64,000 nucleotides of DNA from NCBI GenBank assembly GCA_030425925.1, contig JAUHZO010000011.1:92354-156353 (forward strand), read 5' to 3'. The stretch comes from Alphaproteobacteria bacterium. GTDB lineage: Bacteria > Pseudomonadota > Alphaproteobacteria > Rhodobacterales > Rhodobacteraceae. Position numbers and translations under genes: made by a program. Of the stretch, positions 26,408 through 36,255 are shown piece after piece. The notes under the pieces are model-generated. The model was not told where the DNA came from and ran no database searches. It worked only from the letters and a program-made list of their open reading frames with translations. Positions within the stretch are counted from its first letter, which is position 1; each line of letters opens with the position of its first letter.

Positions 26408-27988
26408 TCACCCCCGGTTGCGCCGCACGAAATCCACCAGTTGCCGGGTCGAGCCGTCCTTGCCCTCGGCCCCCTGCTCTCCCGACACCACAGGCCCCAG
26501 TGCCGTCGCCAGTTCCTTGCCCAGCTCGACCCCCCACTGGTCATACGGGTTGATGCCCAGGATCACGCCCTCCACGAACACCCGGTGCTCGTACAGCGCG
26601 ATGATCTTGCCCAGGGTTTCCGGGTCCAGCCGCGGATAAACCAGCGTCGTCGACGGCCGGTTGCCCGGGAACACCCGGTGCCGCGCCTGCCGCTCCAGCT
26701 CTTCGCCGTCGAACTTGCCCGCAATCGTGGCGCGCGCCGCGTCAAGGCTGCGTCCGCGCATCAGCGCCTCGGACTGCGCCAGGCAATTGGCCACCAGAAG
26801 CTGGTGGTGATGCGCCAGATCCGGCTCGTGCCCCTCGGCCGCCACCATGAATTCGCACGGGACCACCCGCGTGCCCTGGTGGATCAGCTGGTAAAACGCG
26901 TGCTGGCCATTGGTGCCCGGCTCGCCCCAGACCACCGGACCCGAGGCATAGTCCAGATCACCCCCGTCCATCGACACGCCCTTGCCGTTCGATTCCATCT
27001 CCAGCTGCTGGAGATAGGCGGGCAGCCGCGCCAGCCGGTTGTCATAGGGCAGCACCGCGCGGGTCGCGTGCCCCAGCACCTGGTTGTGCCAGATCCCCAC
27101 CAGCGCCAGCAGAACCGGCAGGTTCTCGGCAAACGCCGCCGCGCGGAAATGCAGGTCCATCGCCTGCCCGCCGCGCAGGAAGGCGCGGAAGGCCTCGGGC
27201 CCGATGGCGATCATCAGCGACAGGCCGATGGGCCCCCACATGGAATAACGCCCGCCGACCCAGTCCTCGAAGCCGAACACCCGCTCTGCCGGAATGCCGA
27301 AGGCCGTCGCCTTTTCCAGATTCGACGACAGCGCCACAAAGCGCCCCTCTTCGGGCACGCCCTTGTCCGCCAGCCACGCCTTGGCCGTGCGGGCATTGGT
27401 CATGGTCTCGATGGTGGTGAAGGTCTTGGAGGCGACGATGAACAGCGTCGTCTCGGGCGGGCAGCCGCGCAGCGTGTCGGCGATATCCGCCCCGTCCACG
27501 TTCGAGACGAAATGGCAGCGCGGCCCGTCATGATAGGGCGACAGCGCGCGCACCGCCATGGCCGGCCCCAGGTCCGACCCGCCGATCCCGATATTGACCA
27601 CATCGGTGATCGGGCCCGCGCGCAATTCGCGCGCCAGTCCCTCCATCCGGCCCAGCGTCTCCAGCACGCCCGGCATCACGTCCTGCCCGTCCACATGCAC
27701 AGGGCCGCCGTCGAGATTGCGCAGCGCGGTGTGCAGCACGGCGCGGCCCTCGGTCTCGTTGATCGCCTCTCCCGTGAACATCGCCTCGCGCCGCGCCGCC
27801 ACGCCGCGGGCCTCGGCCAGCGCCAGAAGCGCCGCGCGGACCGGCGCGTCGATCTGCGTCTTCGAATAATCGAAAAGCATGCCCAGGGCCGCACAGCTGA
27901 ACGCCTCGGCGCGCCCCTCTTCGGCAAACAGCGCGTCGATGCGGCGGGCTTCAATCCTGCCCGCCAATTCCTTCAGATCGTTCCACAT
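26408..27988 (-). CDS. pgi: glucose-6-phosphate isomerase
   Basis: Pgi interconverts glucose 6-phosphate and fructose 6-phosphate. The 526-residue protein has [20 protein letters not shown] for the phosphate site, [40 protein letters not shown] and the signature [19 protein letters not shown]. It is the last gene of the zwf-pgl-pgi unit, 7 bp after pgl. The set feeds glucose 6-phosphate into 6-phosphogluconate and recycles fructose 6-phosphate, as needed for Entner-Doudoroff metabolism. Confidence 0.96.
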   Translation of the reverse strand: MWNDLKELAGRIEARRIDALFAEEGRAEAFSCAALGMLFDYSKTQIDAPVRAALLALAEARGVAARREAMFTGEAINETEGRAVLHTALRNLDGGPVHVDGQDVMPGVLETLGRMEGLARELRAGPITDVVNIGIGGSDLGPAMAVRALSPYHDGPRCHFVSNVDGADIADTLRGCPPETTLFIVASKTFTTIETMTNARTAKAWLADKGVPEEGRFVALSSNLEKATAFGIPAERVFGFEDWVGGRYSMWGPIGLSLMIAIGPEAFRAFLRGGQAMDLHFRAAAFAENLPVLLALVGIWHNQVLGHATRAVLPYDNRLARLPAYLQQLEMESNGKGVSMDGGDLDYASGPVVWGEPGTNGQHAFYQLIHQGTRVVPCEFMVAAEGHEPDLAHHHQLLVANCLAQSEALMRGRSLDAARATIAGKFDGEELERQARHRVFPGNRPSTTLVYPRLDPETLGKIIALYEHRVFVEGVILGINPYDQWGVELGKELATALGPVVSGEQGAEGKDGSTRQLVDFVRRNRG

Positions 27989-27995
27989 TTTCAGA

Positions 27996-28673
27996 TCACT
28001 CCGCCCAATGCACCTTGGCTTCGTTCAGCACCGCGTTGATCGGCGCCTCTTCCACGTCCATGCCGCGCGCGGTTTCCAGCGCCGCGCGCTTCTCTGCGCC
28101 GAAGATCAGCACATGCTTTGACAACGCCCCGTCCAGCACCCGCGCCGTCAGCGTCACCCGCGGCTCTTCGGCCCCGGGCGCGCGCATCGCCAGCAGCACC
28201 GGCGCGTGGGGGTCCAGCGCCTCGGCCAGCTTGTCCGCGCCGGGGAACAGCGACGCGGTGTGCCGGTCCGTCCCCATGCCCAACAGGACCACCGCCAGCG
28301 GCAGTTCCGGGATGATCGGCACTTCGAGTTCCGCCAGCGCGTCCTCCGGCTCCGGCTTTGGCGCGTAAAACGGCAAGAGCCGCGCCTCGGATGCGCGGTT
28401 GACCAGCAGCCGTTCGCGCAACAGCCGGGTGTTCGACCGGGGATGATCCTCCGGCACCCAGCGTTCGTCGGTCAGCAAGACATCCACCCGCGCCCAGTCC
28501 AGATCCGCCGCGCACAGATCGTCGAACACCGCCCCGGGAGACGTGCCGCCCGGCACGGCAAGCGCCACCCGTTCCTCGTGCCGCAGCGCCGCGCGCAACT
28601 CGCCCGCCAGCTGGTTGGCCAGGTCGATGGCCAGCATGTCGCGGTCCGGATATTCGACGAATTCATAGCTCAT
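27996..28673 (-). CDS. pgl: 6-phosphogluconolactonase
   Basis: Pgl hydrolyses the lactone made by Zwf to 6-phosphogluconate. The 225-residue protein belongs to the DevB/SOL family: [16 protein letters not shown] for phosphate binding, [17 protein letters not shown], and [17 protein letters not shown]. The usual GMGxDGH motif reads GMGTDRH, a conserved variant rather than a loss. I start at ATG 28673, whose ATGA overlaps the zwf stop; an in-frame start six codons earlier is less likely. Confidence 0.94.
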   Translation of the reverse strand: MSYEFVEYPDRDMLAIDLANQLAGELRAALRHEERVALAVPGGTSPGAVFDDLCAADLDWARVDVLLTDERWVPEDHPRSNTRLLRERLLVNRASEARLLPFYAPKPEPEDALAELEVPIIPELPLAVVLLGMGTDRHTASLFPGADKLAEALDPHAPVLLAMRAPGAEEPRVTLTARVLDGALSKHVLIFGAEKRAALETARGMDVEEAPINAVLNEAKVHWAE

Positions 28674-30124
28674 GGTCTGATCTCCCGCCATTTGCGCCCG
28701 TCGCGATGCATCAGCATCAGCGAATCGTCCGGCCCGCTGGACCCGGTATCATAGGGTTTCGGCACGTCGCCCCGCGTCTCCCATCCCGCGATCAGCGGAT
28801 CGGTCCAGGCCCAGGCGGCCTCCACCTCGTCGCCGCGCATGAACAGCGTCTGGTTGCCGCGGATCACGTCCATGATCAGCCGTTCATAGGCGTCGGGCAC
28901 ATCGGCCGCATCCGGCCCCAGCGCGTCGGCAAAGCTCATGTCCAGCGGCACGTCGATCAGCCGCATCCCGCCCGGCCCCGGCTCCTTGATGGTCACGCCC
29001 AGCGTGATGCCCTCGTTGGGCTGCAACCGGATCGACAGCACGTTGCGGTGCCGCCCCGCCTCGGAGCCGAAGATCGAATGCGGCGCATCCTTGAACACCA
29101 CGGCGATCTCCGAGGCCCGCGCCCGCAGCCGCTTGCCGGTGCGCAGGTAGAACGGCGTCCCGGCCCAGCGCCAGTTCGAGATATGGCATTTCAGCGCGAC
29201 AAAGCTTTCGGTGGTCGATCGCGGGTTCTCGGCATCCTCGCGATAGCCCGGCTGGTCGCCATCCGGCTCGTATTGCCCGCGCACGACATGATGCCAGTCC
29301 ACCGGGTCGAGCGCGCGGATCACCTTGAGCTTTTCGTCGCGGACCGAATCCGGTTCGAACCGCGCCGGCGGCTCCATGGCGATCAGGCACAAAAGCTGCA
29401 TCAGGTGGTTCTGCACCATGTCCCGCATCGCGCCCGACTTGTCATAGTAGGAGCCGCGCCCGCCCACACCCACGGTTTCCGCCACCGTGATCTGGATGTG
29501 GTCGACATATTGTGCGTTCCACAGCGGTTCGAACAGCATGTTGCCGAACCGCACCGCCATGAGGTTCTGCACGGTTTCCTTGCCCAGGTAATGGTCGATC
29601 CGGTAGATCTGGCTTTCGTCGAAATGCCGCGCCAGCGTCGCGTTCAGCGTCCGGGCTGAGGCCAGATCGTGGCCAAAGGGCTTTTCCACGACGATGCGGC
29701 ACTGATCGGTGGCCAGGTCGAACTGGCGCAGACGCTCGGCCAGATCGCCGAAAAGCGAGGGCGCCACCGAGAAATAGAAGGCCCGCACCAGCCCGGGGCG
29801 CACCCGGGCGCGCAGTTCGGCCCATCCCGCCTCGCCCTTTGCGTCCACGGTGACATAGCCCAGCCGCTGCAGGAACTGCTCCAGCGTGCCGTCCTCGCAG
29901 GCGCGTCCGCCGCCGAATTCCCGAATCGCTTCGGCGACAAAGGCGCGATAGCCGTCATCGTCCAGGTCCGAACGCGCGGCACCGGTGATCCGGGCGTCTT
30001 CGGGCATCTGCCCGGCACAGTAGCGCCGGAACAGTCCGGGCAGGATCTTGCGGCGGGCCAGATCGCCGGTGCCGCCAAAGATCACCAGATCGAACGGGTC
30101 CACGGGAATGACGCGAGAGACCAT
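28670..30124 (-). CDS. zwf: glucose-6-phosphate 1-dehydrogenase
   Basis: Zwf oxidises glucose 6-phosphate with NAD(P)+, the entry to the Entner-Doudoroff and pentose phosphate routes. The 484-residue protein has the Rossmann motif LVIFGGTGDLARRKILPGL, the active-site signature RIDHYLGKETVQNL, and VEKPFGHDL. It heads the zwf-pgl-pgi operon. A perfect palindrome of LacI type lies 117-128 bp upstream, implying repression that is lifted by a sugar-derived ligand. Confidence 0.96.
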   Translation of the reverse strand: MVSRVIPVDPFDLVIFGGTGDLARRKILPGLFRRYCAGQMPEDARITGAARSDLDDDGYRAFVAEAIREFGGGRACEDGTLEQFLQRLGYVTVDAKGEAGWAELRARVRPGLVRAFYFSVAPSLFGDLAERLRQFDLATDQCRIVVEKPFGHDLASARTLNATLARHFDESQIYRIDHYLGKETVQNLMAVRFGNMLFEPLWNAQYVDHIQITVAETVGVGGRGSYYDKSGAMRDMVQNHLMQLLCLIAMEPPARFEPDSVRDEKLKVIRALDPVDWHHVVRGQYEPDGDQPGYREDAENPRSTTESFVALKCHISNWRWAGTPFYLRTGKRLRARASEIAVVFKDAPHSIFGSEAGRHRNVLSIRLQPNEGITLGVTIKEPGPGGMRLIDVPLDMSFADALGPDAADVPDAYERLIMDVIRGNQTLFMRGDEVEAAWAWTDPLIAGWETRGDVPKPYDTGSSGPDDSLMLMHRDGRKWREIRP

Positions 30125-30240
30125 GTGACAGCCTTTCCTCTTCGGCCGGGGCCGGGACAGCCCGGCGCGGGCATTGCGCTGCGCCAGCGCCGTCCCGGAT
30201 GGCGGTCCGCCCGGTCCGGGCCGGATCTCGCCGCTGCGGC

Positions 30241-30252
30241 GTTAGCGCTAAC
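30241..30252. promoter_or_regulatory. LacI-family operator upstream of zwf
   Basis: GTTAGCGCTAAC is a perfect 12-bp palindrome centred on CG, the hallmark of LacI/GalR-family operators. It lies in the 266-bp spacer between zwf and the divergent radical SAM gene, nearer to neither coding start. A further inverted repeat (GTGATG-ACG-CATCAC, 30294-30308) lies closer to the radical SAM gene. Confidence 0.7.
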
Positions 30253-30390
30253 GAGGCTTCGTTTACCCGACACTGGGGCGGGAGTCTAACACCGTGATGA
30301 CGCATCACAATGGTGTCAGAAAAAAATTGCAGGGCTGGCCAATCGGGCAGGACGCGGCATAGCTGTGCCTTACGCCCAGAAAGGATCGAC

Positions 30391-31338
30391 ATGAAAGACA
30401 GCGCACCGGCCAATTCCGGAAAGTTCCAGGACCCGCACCTGACCGCCAGAGGAGAGCCCCGCGCCACCGTGGCGCTGAGCCGACCGCAAACGCTGTGGTT
30501 CAACACGGGCACGCTGTGCAACATCGAATGCGCCAATTGCTATATCGAAAGCTCTCCCAGCAATGACCGGCTGGTCTATCTGACGGCGGACGAGGTGTCG
30601 GACTATCTCGACCAGCTGGAGACCCGCGGCTGGGGCGTGACCGAGATCGGCTTTACCGGCGGCGAGCCGTTCATGAATCCCGACATGATCGAGATGGCCC
30701 GCCGCGCGCTGGCGCGTGGCCACGCGGTGCTGATCCTGACCAATGCCATGCGCCCGATGATGCGCCCCCGGGTGCAGGCCGGGCTGCGGGAGCTGCAGCA
30801 GGCCTTTGGCGACCGGCTGACCCTGCGGGTGTCCGTCGACCACTGGCAGGCGGCGCAGCACGACACCGAACGCGGCGCGGGCAGCTTTGCCAAGACGCTG
30901 GTCGGCATGCGCTGGTTGCGGGACGCGGGCCTGCGGATGACGGTTGCGGGCCGCACCGTCTGGGGCGAGACCGAGGCCGAGGCGCGCGCGGGATATGCCG
31001 CGCTTTATGCACGCGAGGGCTTTGCCATCGACGCGGACGATCCCGGTGCCACGGTGCTCTTTCCCGAGATGGACGACACCGTGGAGGTGCCCGAGATCAC
31101 CACGGCCTGCTGGGACATCCTTGGCAAGTCGCCCGACAGCGTGATGTGCGCCTCGTCGCGCATGGTGGTGCGCCGCCGCGGTGCGGCGCGGCCCAGCGTG
31201 CTGGCCTGCACGCTGCTGCCCTACGACCCGCAATTCGAACTGGGCGAAACCCTGGAAGAGGCCGAGCGTGCGGTGGCTCTGAACCATCCCCATTGCGCCA
31301 AGTTCTGCGTTCTGGGCGGGGCCAGCTGCTCGGCCTGA
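30391..31338 (+). CDS. radical SAM protein of unknown substrate
   Basis: This 315-residue radical S-adenosylmethionine enzyme binds its 4Fe-4S cluster through CNIECANCY (Cx3Cx2C) after TLWFNTGTL. The SAM-binding EIGFTGGEPFMNPDM follows. The C-terminus has CAKFCVLGGASC, and further Cys at TTACWD and VLACTLLP may hold a second iron-sulfur cluster, as in SPASM-like enzymes. ATG 30391 has AAAGGA upstream. No obvious peptide substrate is adjacent, so a role in peptide or small-molecule modification is open. Confidence 0.85.
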   Translation: MKDSAPANSGKFQDPHLTARGEPRATVALSRPQTLWFNTGTLCNIECANCYIESSPSNDRLVYLTADEVSDYLDQLETRGWGVTEIGFTGGEPFMNPDMIEMARRALARGHAVLILTNAMRPMMRPRVQAGLRELQQAFGDRLTLRVSVDHWQAAQHDTERGAGSFAKTLVGMRWLRDAGLRMTVAGRTVWGETEAEARAGYAALYAREGFAIDADDPGATVLFPEMDDTVEVPEITTACWDILGKSPDSVMCASSRMVVRRRGAARPSVLACTLLPYDPQFELGETLEEAERAVALNHPHCAKFCVLGGASCSA

Positions 31339-31491
31339 GCCGACCCTTGGCCGACCGCGAAACGTCCCCGCGCCGACAGGCTGCGGACCCGGGCCGCGCG
31401 CGCCCAACGCAAGCGCTCGCCTATGGCGCATTGCCGCCCTTGCGTCGCGCGCGCCCACATGCAACCTCTGCCGCAACCCCGGAGAGCGCCC

Positions 31492-32433
31492 ATGACCCCC
31501 CGCAAGATCATCATCGACACCGATCCCGGCCAGGACGACGCCGTGGCCATCCTGCTGGCGCTGGCCTCGCCGGACGAGATCGACCTTCTGGGCATCACCT
31601 GCGTGGCGGGCAACGTGCCGCTCGACCTGACGGCCCGCAATGCGCGCATCGTCTGCGAACTGGCCGGCCGGCCCGGCACAAGGGTCTATGCCGGCTGCGA
31701 CCGCCCGCTGGCGCACAGCCTTGTCACGGCCGAGCATGTGCACGGCAAGACCGGGCTCGACGGCCCGGTCCTGCCCGAACCGACCATGCCGTTGCAGGAC
31801 ATGCACGCGGTGGACTTCCTGATCGACACCCTGCGCACGGCCTCGGCGGGCAGCGTCACGCTTTGCCCGCTGGGGCCGCTGACCAACATCGCCACCGCGC
31901 TGACCCGCGCCCCCGACATCGCGCCCCGCATCGACGAGATCGTGCTGATGGGCGGGGCCTATTTCGAAGTGGGCAACATCACCCCCGCGGCCGAGTTCAA
32001 CATCTATGTCGATCCCGAAGCCGCCCAGATCGTGTTCCGCTCCGGCGTGCCGCTGACCGTCATGCCGCTGGACGTCACGCACAAGGCGCTGGTGACCGGG
32101 CCGCGCAACGAGGCGTTCCGCGCGCTGGGCTCGCGCGTGGGCCGCGCGGTGGCCGAGATGACCGATTTCTTCGAACGGTTCGACCTGGAAAAATACGGCT
32201 CGGAAGGCGCGCCGCTGCACGACCCTTGCGTGATCGCCTACCTGATCGCCCCCCACCTGTTTTCCGGCCGTCACATCAATGTCGAGATCGAAACCGTCTC
32301 GGCCCTTACCCGCGGCATGACGGTGGCCGACTGGTGGCGCGTCACCGATCGGGCGCCCAACGCCATGTTCATGGGCGACATCCATGCAGACGGGTTCTTT
32401 CAGCTGCTCACCGAACGCCTGGCCCGTCTATGA
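31492..32433 (+). CDS. inosine-uridine-type nucleoside hydrolase
   Basis: The enzyme splits ribonucleosides into base and ribose for salvage. The 313-residue protein has the calcium-binding IIIDTDPGQDDAVAILLAL, LMGGAYFEVGNITPAAEFN and HDPCVIAYLI, all diagnostic of the family. ATG 31492 follows GGAGAG. It starts 153 bp after the radical SAM gene; that spacer has a GC-rich inverted repeat (31395-31453). Its stop overlaps the next gene by ATGA. Specificity (purine or pyrimidine) is not clear. Confidence 0.92.
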   Translation: MTPRKIIIDTDPGQDDAVAILLALASPDEIDLLGITCVAGNVPLDLTARNARIVCELAGRPGTRVYAGCDRPLAHSLVTAEHVHGKTGLDGPVLPEPTMPLQDMHAVDFLIDTLRTASAGSVTLCPLGPLTNIATALTRAPDIAPRIDEIVLMGGAYFEVGNITPAAEFNIYVDPEAAQIVFRSGVPLTVMPLDVTHKALVTGPRNEAFRALGSRVGRAVAEMTDFFERFDLEKYGSEGAPLHDPCVIAYLIAPHLFSGRHINVEIETVSALTRGMTVADWWRVTDRAPNAMFMGDIHADGFFQLLTERLARL

Positions 32434-32876
32434 AGTCGCTCCATCTCGCCCGGACCGAGGACATGGCCAAGCTGGTGGCCATGGTGGCGGCGTTTCATGA
32501 CGAGATGGGCTTTGGCACCGATCCCGCGCATCACGAGGCGGCGGTGGCCCCGCTTCTGGCCGGATCGCCCTATGGTGCGGTCTGGCTGATCGGGCCGCGG
32601 CTGTCGCCGGTGGGGTACCTGGTCATCACCTTCGGCTGGTCGGTGGAGTTCGGCGGCATGGATGCCTTTGTCGACGAGATCTATGTCCGCCCCGCGGTGC
32701 GCCGCCGCGGCATGGGGGCCGAGGCGCTCAACGCCATTGCCGCGCGCCTGAAGGACAGCGAGGTGCGCGCGCTGCACCTGGAAGTCGACCGCGACAACAC
32801 CGGCGCGCAGGATTTCTACCGCCGCGCCCGGTTCGCCCTGCGCGACCGCTACATGCTGATGACCCGCCTGCTCTGA
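32430..32876 (+). CDS. GNAT-family N-acetyltransferase
   Basis: This 148-residue single GNAT domain has [20 protein letters not shown], containing the acetyl-CoA pyrophosphate loop RRRGMG, then [19 protein letters not shown] and a closing [10 protein letters not shown]. It begins inside the last codons of the nucleoside hydrolase gene (ATGA), so the pair is translationally coupled. The acceptor (small amine or protein) cannot be deduced. Confidence 0.88.
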   Translation: MKSLHLARTEDMAKLVAMVAAFHDEMGFGTDPAHHEAAVAPLLAGSPYGAVWLIGPRLSPVGYLVITFGWSVEFGGMDAFVDEIYVRPAVRRRGMGAEALNAIAARLKDSEVRALHLEVDRDNTGAQDFYRRARFALRDRYMLMTRLL

Positions 32877-32937
32877 GCGTTGCCGGTTTTGCCCGCCGCG
32901 GCTTTGCACGGCGACCGCTATGCCCTATCTCAGGGGC

Positions 32938-34356
32938 ATGACCCTGCACATCCCGTTCGACAACAGCTATGCCCGCCTGCCCGACGGTTTTTTTGCCCGG
33001 CTCGGACCGCGCCCCGTCAAGGCCCCGTCGCTGATCGCCTTCAACGACGCGCTGGCGGCGATGCTGGGGATCGAAGGGGCCGACGACCCGCGCCTTGCCG
33101 CGATGTTCGCCGGCAATGCCCTGCCCGACGGGGCCGAGCCGCTGGCACAGCTTTATGCCGGTCACCAGTTCGGCCATTTCAACCCGCAACTGGGTGACGG
33201 GCGCGCGCTGCTGCTGGGCGAGGTGGTGGGCCGCGACGGGATCCGCCGCGACATCCAGCTCAAGGGCTCGGGCCCCACGCCGTTCAGCCGGATGGGCGAC
33301 GGGCGCGCCTGGCTGGGGCCGGTTTTGCGCGAATACCTGGTGTCCGAGGCGATGCACGCGCTGGGCATCCCAACCACCCGGGCGCTGGCCGCCGTGCGCA
33401 CCGGCGAGACGGTGATCCGCGAAACGCTGCTGCCCGGCGCGGTGCTGACCCGGGTGGCGCAAAGCCATATCCGCGTGGGCACCTTCCAGGTCTTTGCCGC
33501 GCGCCGCGATCTGGATGCGCTGCGCACGCTCTACGCCTACACCGCCGCCCGCCACGACCCCGACGCCACCGGCCCCGCCGACCTGCTGGCGCGGGTGATC
33601 GACCGGCAGGCCGCGCTGGTGGCCGCCTGGCTTGGCGTGGGATTCATCCATGGCGTCATGAACACCGACAACTGCACCCTGTCGGGGGAGACCATCGACT
33701 ACGGCCCCTGTGCCTTTCTCGATGCCTACGATCCGGACACCGTGTTCTCCTCCATCGACCGGCATGGCCGCTATGCCTATGCCGCCCAGGCCGACGTGAT
33801 CGTGTGGAACATGGCCCAGCTGGCCACCGCGCTGCTGCCGCTGATGCCCGAGCCCGAGGCGGCGGTCGAGGAATTCACCGCGCTGGTCCACGCCATGCCC
33901 GCCAGGATAGAGGCCGCCCGGCTGGACCGTTTTGCCGCCAAGATCGGCCTGGCCGAGCGGCGCCCCGGCGATGCCGCGCTGATCGGTGACCTGCTTGACC
34001 GCATGCACGCCAACCAGGCGGATTTCACCAACACTTTCCGCGCCCTGTCCGACGGTACCGCGCGCGACCAGTTTGCCGATCCGACGGCCTTTGACAGCTG
34101 GGAAACGCAGTGGCGCGCGCGCCTGGCCGATGCACCGGACGCCGACAGCGTCATGCGGGCGGCCAACCCGGTGCTGATCCCGCGCAACCACCGCATCGAA
34201 GAGGCCATCGCCGCCGCCGTGCAAGGCGACGACGCGCCCTTCCACCGCCTGCACAGGGCGCTGTCGCGGCCCTTTGCCGACGACGCGGCCTACGCCGACC
34301 TGCGCAGTCCGCCCACCCCCGCGGAAGCCGTCCGCGCCACATTTTGCGGCACCTGA
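32938..34356 (+). CDS. selO: SelO pseudokinase-type protein AMPylase (YdiU/UPF0061)
   Basis: SelO proteins transfer AMP from ATP to protein side chains and help redox homeostasis. The 472-residue protein shows [38 protein letters not shown] and [20 protein letters not shown] with the metal-binding Asn/Asp pair. The C-terminus lacks the selenocysteine/cysteine pair of mitochondrial SelO. I start at 32938 ([14 protein letters not shown]) rather than 32920. It is not overlapped with its neighbours. Confidence 0.92.
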   Translation: MTLHIPFDNSYARLPDGFFARLGPRPVKAPSLIAFNDALAAMLGIEGADDPRLAAMFAGNALPDGAEPLAQLYAGHQFGHFNPQLGDGRALLLGEVVGRDGIRRDIQLKGSGPTPFSRMGDGRAWLGPVLREYLVSEAMHALGIPTTRALAAVRTGETVIRETLLPGAVLTRVAQSHIRVGTFQVFAARRDLDALRTLYAYTAARHDPDATGPADLLARVIDRQAALVAAWLGVGFIHGVMNTDNCTLSGETIDYGPCAFLDAYDPDTVFSSIDRHGRYAYAAQADVIVWNMAQLATALLPLMPEPEAAVEEFTALVHAMPARIEAARLDRFAAKIGLAERRPGDAALIGDLLDRMHANQADFTNTFRALSDGTARDQFADPTAFDSWETQWRARLADAPDADSVMRAANPVLIPRNHRIEEAIAAAVQGDDAPFHRLHRALSRPFADDAAYADLRSPPTPAEAVRATFCGT

Positions 34357-34460
34357 CGGCCGAATTCATCCGTAACCAAAGCCCGAATTATGGTACTGTT
34401 TCCAAAAGGCCGGACCGGTTACCGGCGACAGTCAGCGCATTTCAAGCGCGGATTGCATTC

Positions 34461-35243
34461 ATGCCCACATACATACACCTATTCCGGCGGATACATTACG
34501 GGCAACCTGGTGTTGGACGCGGCAAGCGGCTTTACCGAGTTCGACATGGATGGCCACGCGCAAGTCACCGGCGCGCCGGCGGACCAGGTCTTTGACCTGA
34601 CCGGTATCCAGACCTAGACCGAATTGACCGTGTTTGCCCTCGACGCCGGCACGGACCTCTTCCTCGGCTCGAGACGCGCAGACTCCGTTTCGGGCAATGA
34701 CGACAATGACACGCTCAGGGGCAATGACGGCCATGACACGCTCCTTGGCGGCGCGGGCAACGATCTGGTCCGGGGCCATGCCGGGCATGACGTACTGGAC
34801 GGGTCAAGCGGCAAGGACACGCTGATCGGTGGCGGCGGCGCGGACAGCGTTGAGGGCGGAACCGAGAACGACAAGCTGTACGGCAACAATGGCGACGATA
34901 CGCTGCGGGGCGATGCCGGCAATGACCGATTGCTCGGAGCGGCGGGCATGGACGTTTTGCAAGGCGGTGCCGGCAATGACATGCTCTTCGGCAACCAGCA
35001 ATCCGACCTGTTCGTCTTTGCCGATGGGTTTGTCAGGACACCCTGCGCGACTTCGACGCCCAGGACGACAACGAAAAGATCGACCTGTCGGCCGTCAGCC
35101 AGATCACGGATTTTGCCGATCTGATGTCCAATCATGTGACACAGACCGGATCGAACGTGTTGATCGAAGACCACGCGGACAACAGCATCCGGGTCGCCGC
35201 AACGTCTCTTGGCGTTCTCGACGCGGCGGACTTCCTGTTCTGA
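34461..35243 (+). pseudogene. decayed RTX-type calcium-binding protein gene
   Basis: Joining the pieces gives about 259 residues: MPTYTYSGGYITGNLVLDAA, then a stretch of glycine-rich nonapeptides (GGAGNDLVRG, GNNGDDTLRG, GGAGNDMLFG) that form calcium-binding RTX rolls, and a normal RTX C-terminus (DTLRDFDAQDDNEKIDLSAV ... DAADFLF). Three lesions break it: a 4-bp duplication of ACAT at 34467-34474, an in-frame TAG at 34615-34617, and a one-base deletion near 35029. With the duplication and deletion undone the length is a multiple of three. The intact form would have been a type I-secreted protein. Confidence 0.85.
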
Positions 35244-35247
35244 ACGG

Positions 35248-36126
35248 CTACCGTCTGTTGATCAGAACGATCCCCACCGCCACCAGCGCCAGTGCGCCCA
35301 GCAGGTCCGGCCCCACCGGCTCGCCCAGAAGCGCCCAGCCGAACCCCACCGACAGGACCGGCGACAGGAACGAAAACGCCGCGATGTCCGAGGCGGGATA
35401 GATCGACATCAGGTGCAGCCAGAACAGGAAGCCCAGCGAGGCCACCACCACCGCCTGCGCCCCCAGCCCGCCCCAGTGCCACAGCGTCGGCGCGCGCAGC
35501 AGGTCGCCGAAGAAAGGGGCCGCCAGCGTCAGCACCACCGCCGAAACCGACAGCTGCCAGAACAGCTGCGATTCCGCGGGCAGCTGCGAGACCCGGCTCA
35601 GCCGCACGATCAGCGCGATGCCCACCCAGGCAAAACAGGCCAGCAGCGCCAGCAGGTCGCCGCGCAGATCCCCCGCACCGCGGCTTTCGGGATCGGACAG
35701 CGCCCAGATCACCCCGGCCATGGCCAGCCCCAGCCCCAGCATGCGCCGGCCCGACAGCACCTCGCCCGGCAGCAGCACATGCGCCACCAGCGCCAGCCAG
35801 ACCGGCATGGAGTAGAACAGGATCGCGCTGCGCGACACCGTCGTCAGGTCAAGCGCGATGAACAGGAACAGGAACTCGACGCTGAACAGCAGCCCCAGCA
35901 GCAGGCCGGGCCAGAGCGCCAGCCGCAACCCGCTCAGCGGCCGTCGGCGCAGCGCGCACCAGGCAAACAGCACCCCCAGCGCCAGGACCGAGCGCAGCCC
36001 GGCGGCAAAGACCGGCGCGATGCCGTCATTCGTCAGCTTGATGACCACCTGGTTCAGCGCCAGCGTGGCGGCAAAGACCACCATGCCCGCGGCGCCGAAG
36101 AGGTCCATGGATGTCTTGCGGCTCAT
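35248..36126 (-). CDS. EamA-family (DMT) transporter
   Basis: This 292-residue inner-membrane protein has ten predicted helices in two EamA halves, e.g. AAGMVVFAATLALNQVVIKL, SAILFYSMPVWLALVAHVLL, GWALLGEPVGPDLLGALALV. The conserved Pro/Glu at helix ends (SMPVWLAL, LGEPVGP) are those of drug/metabolite exporters. The substrate is unknown. Its stop lies 4 bp from the end of the RTX pseudogene. A second EamA gene lies 0.9 kb away on the other strand, but the two are not close copies. Confidence 0.88.
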   Translation of the reverse strand: MSRKTSMDLFGAAGMVVFAATLALNQVVIKLTNDGIAPVFAAGLRSVLALGVLFAWCALRRRPLSGLRLALWPGLLLGLLFSVEFLFLFIALDLTTVSRSAILFYSMPVWLALVAHVLLPGEVLSGRRMLGLGLAMAGVIWALSDPESRGAGDLRGDLLALLACFAWVGIALIVRLSRVSQLPAESQLFWQLSVSAVVLTLAAPFFGDLLRAPTLWHWGGLGAQAVVVASLGFLFWLHLMSIYPASDIAAFSFLSPVLSVGFGWALLGEPVGPDLLGALALVAVGIVLINRR

Positions 36127-36255
36127 GCGCCCAAGGACACCGGCGGCGCGGCGCCGTCAATCCCCCCTGCAACCGCGGTTCCGGGGCTGTGCCCTGCCCG
36201 GCAAATCTGCCATGCTGGGCGGAACCGGCAGTCACCAAAGGCAGGGAGAAGCACA

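Noticed and set aside
31395..31453. GC-rich inverted repeat before the nucleoside hydrolase gene
   Set aside because: ACGCAAG/CTTGCGT with alternating GC arms could fold, but alternating GCGC sequence pairs easily by chance and there is no further support for an RNA.
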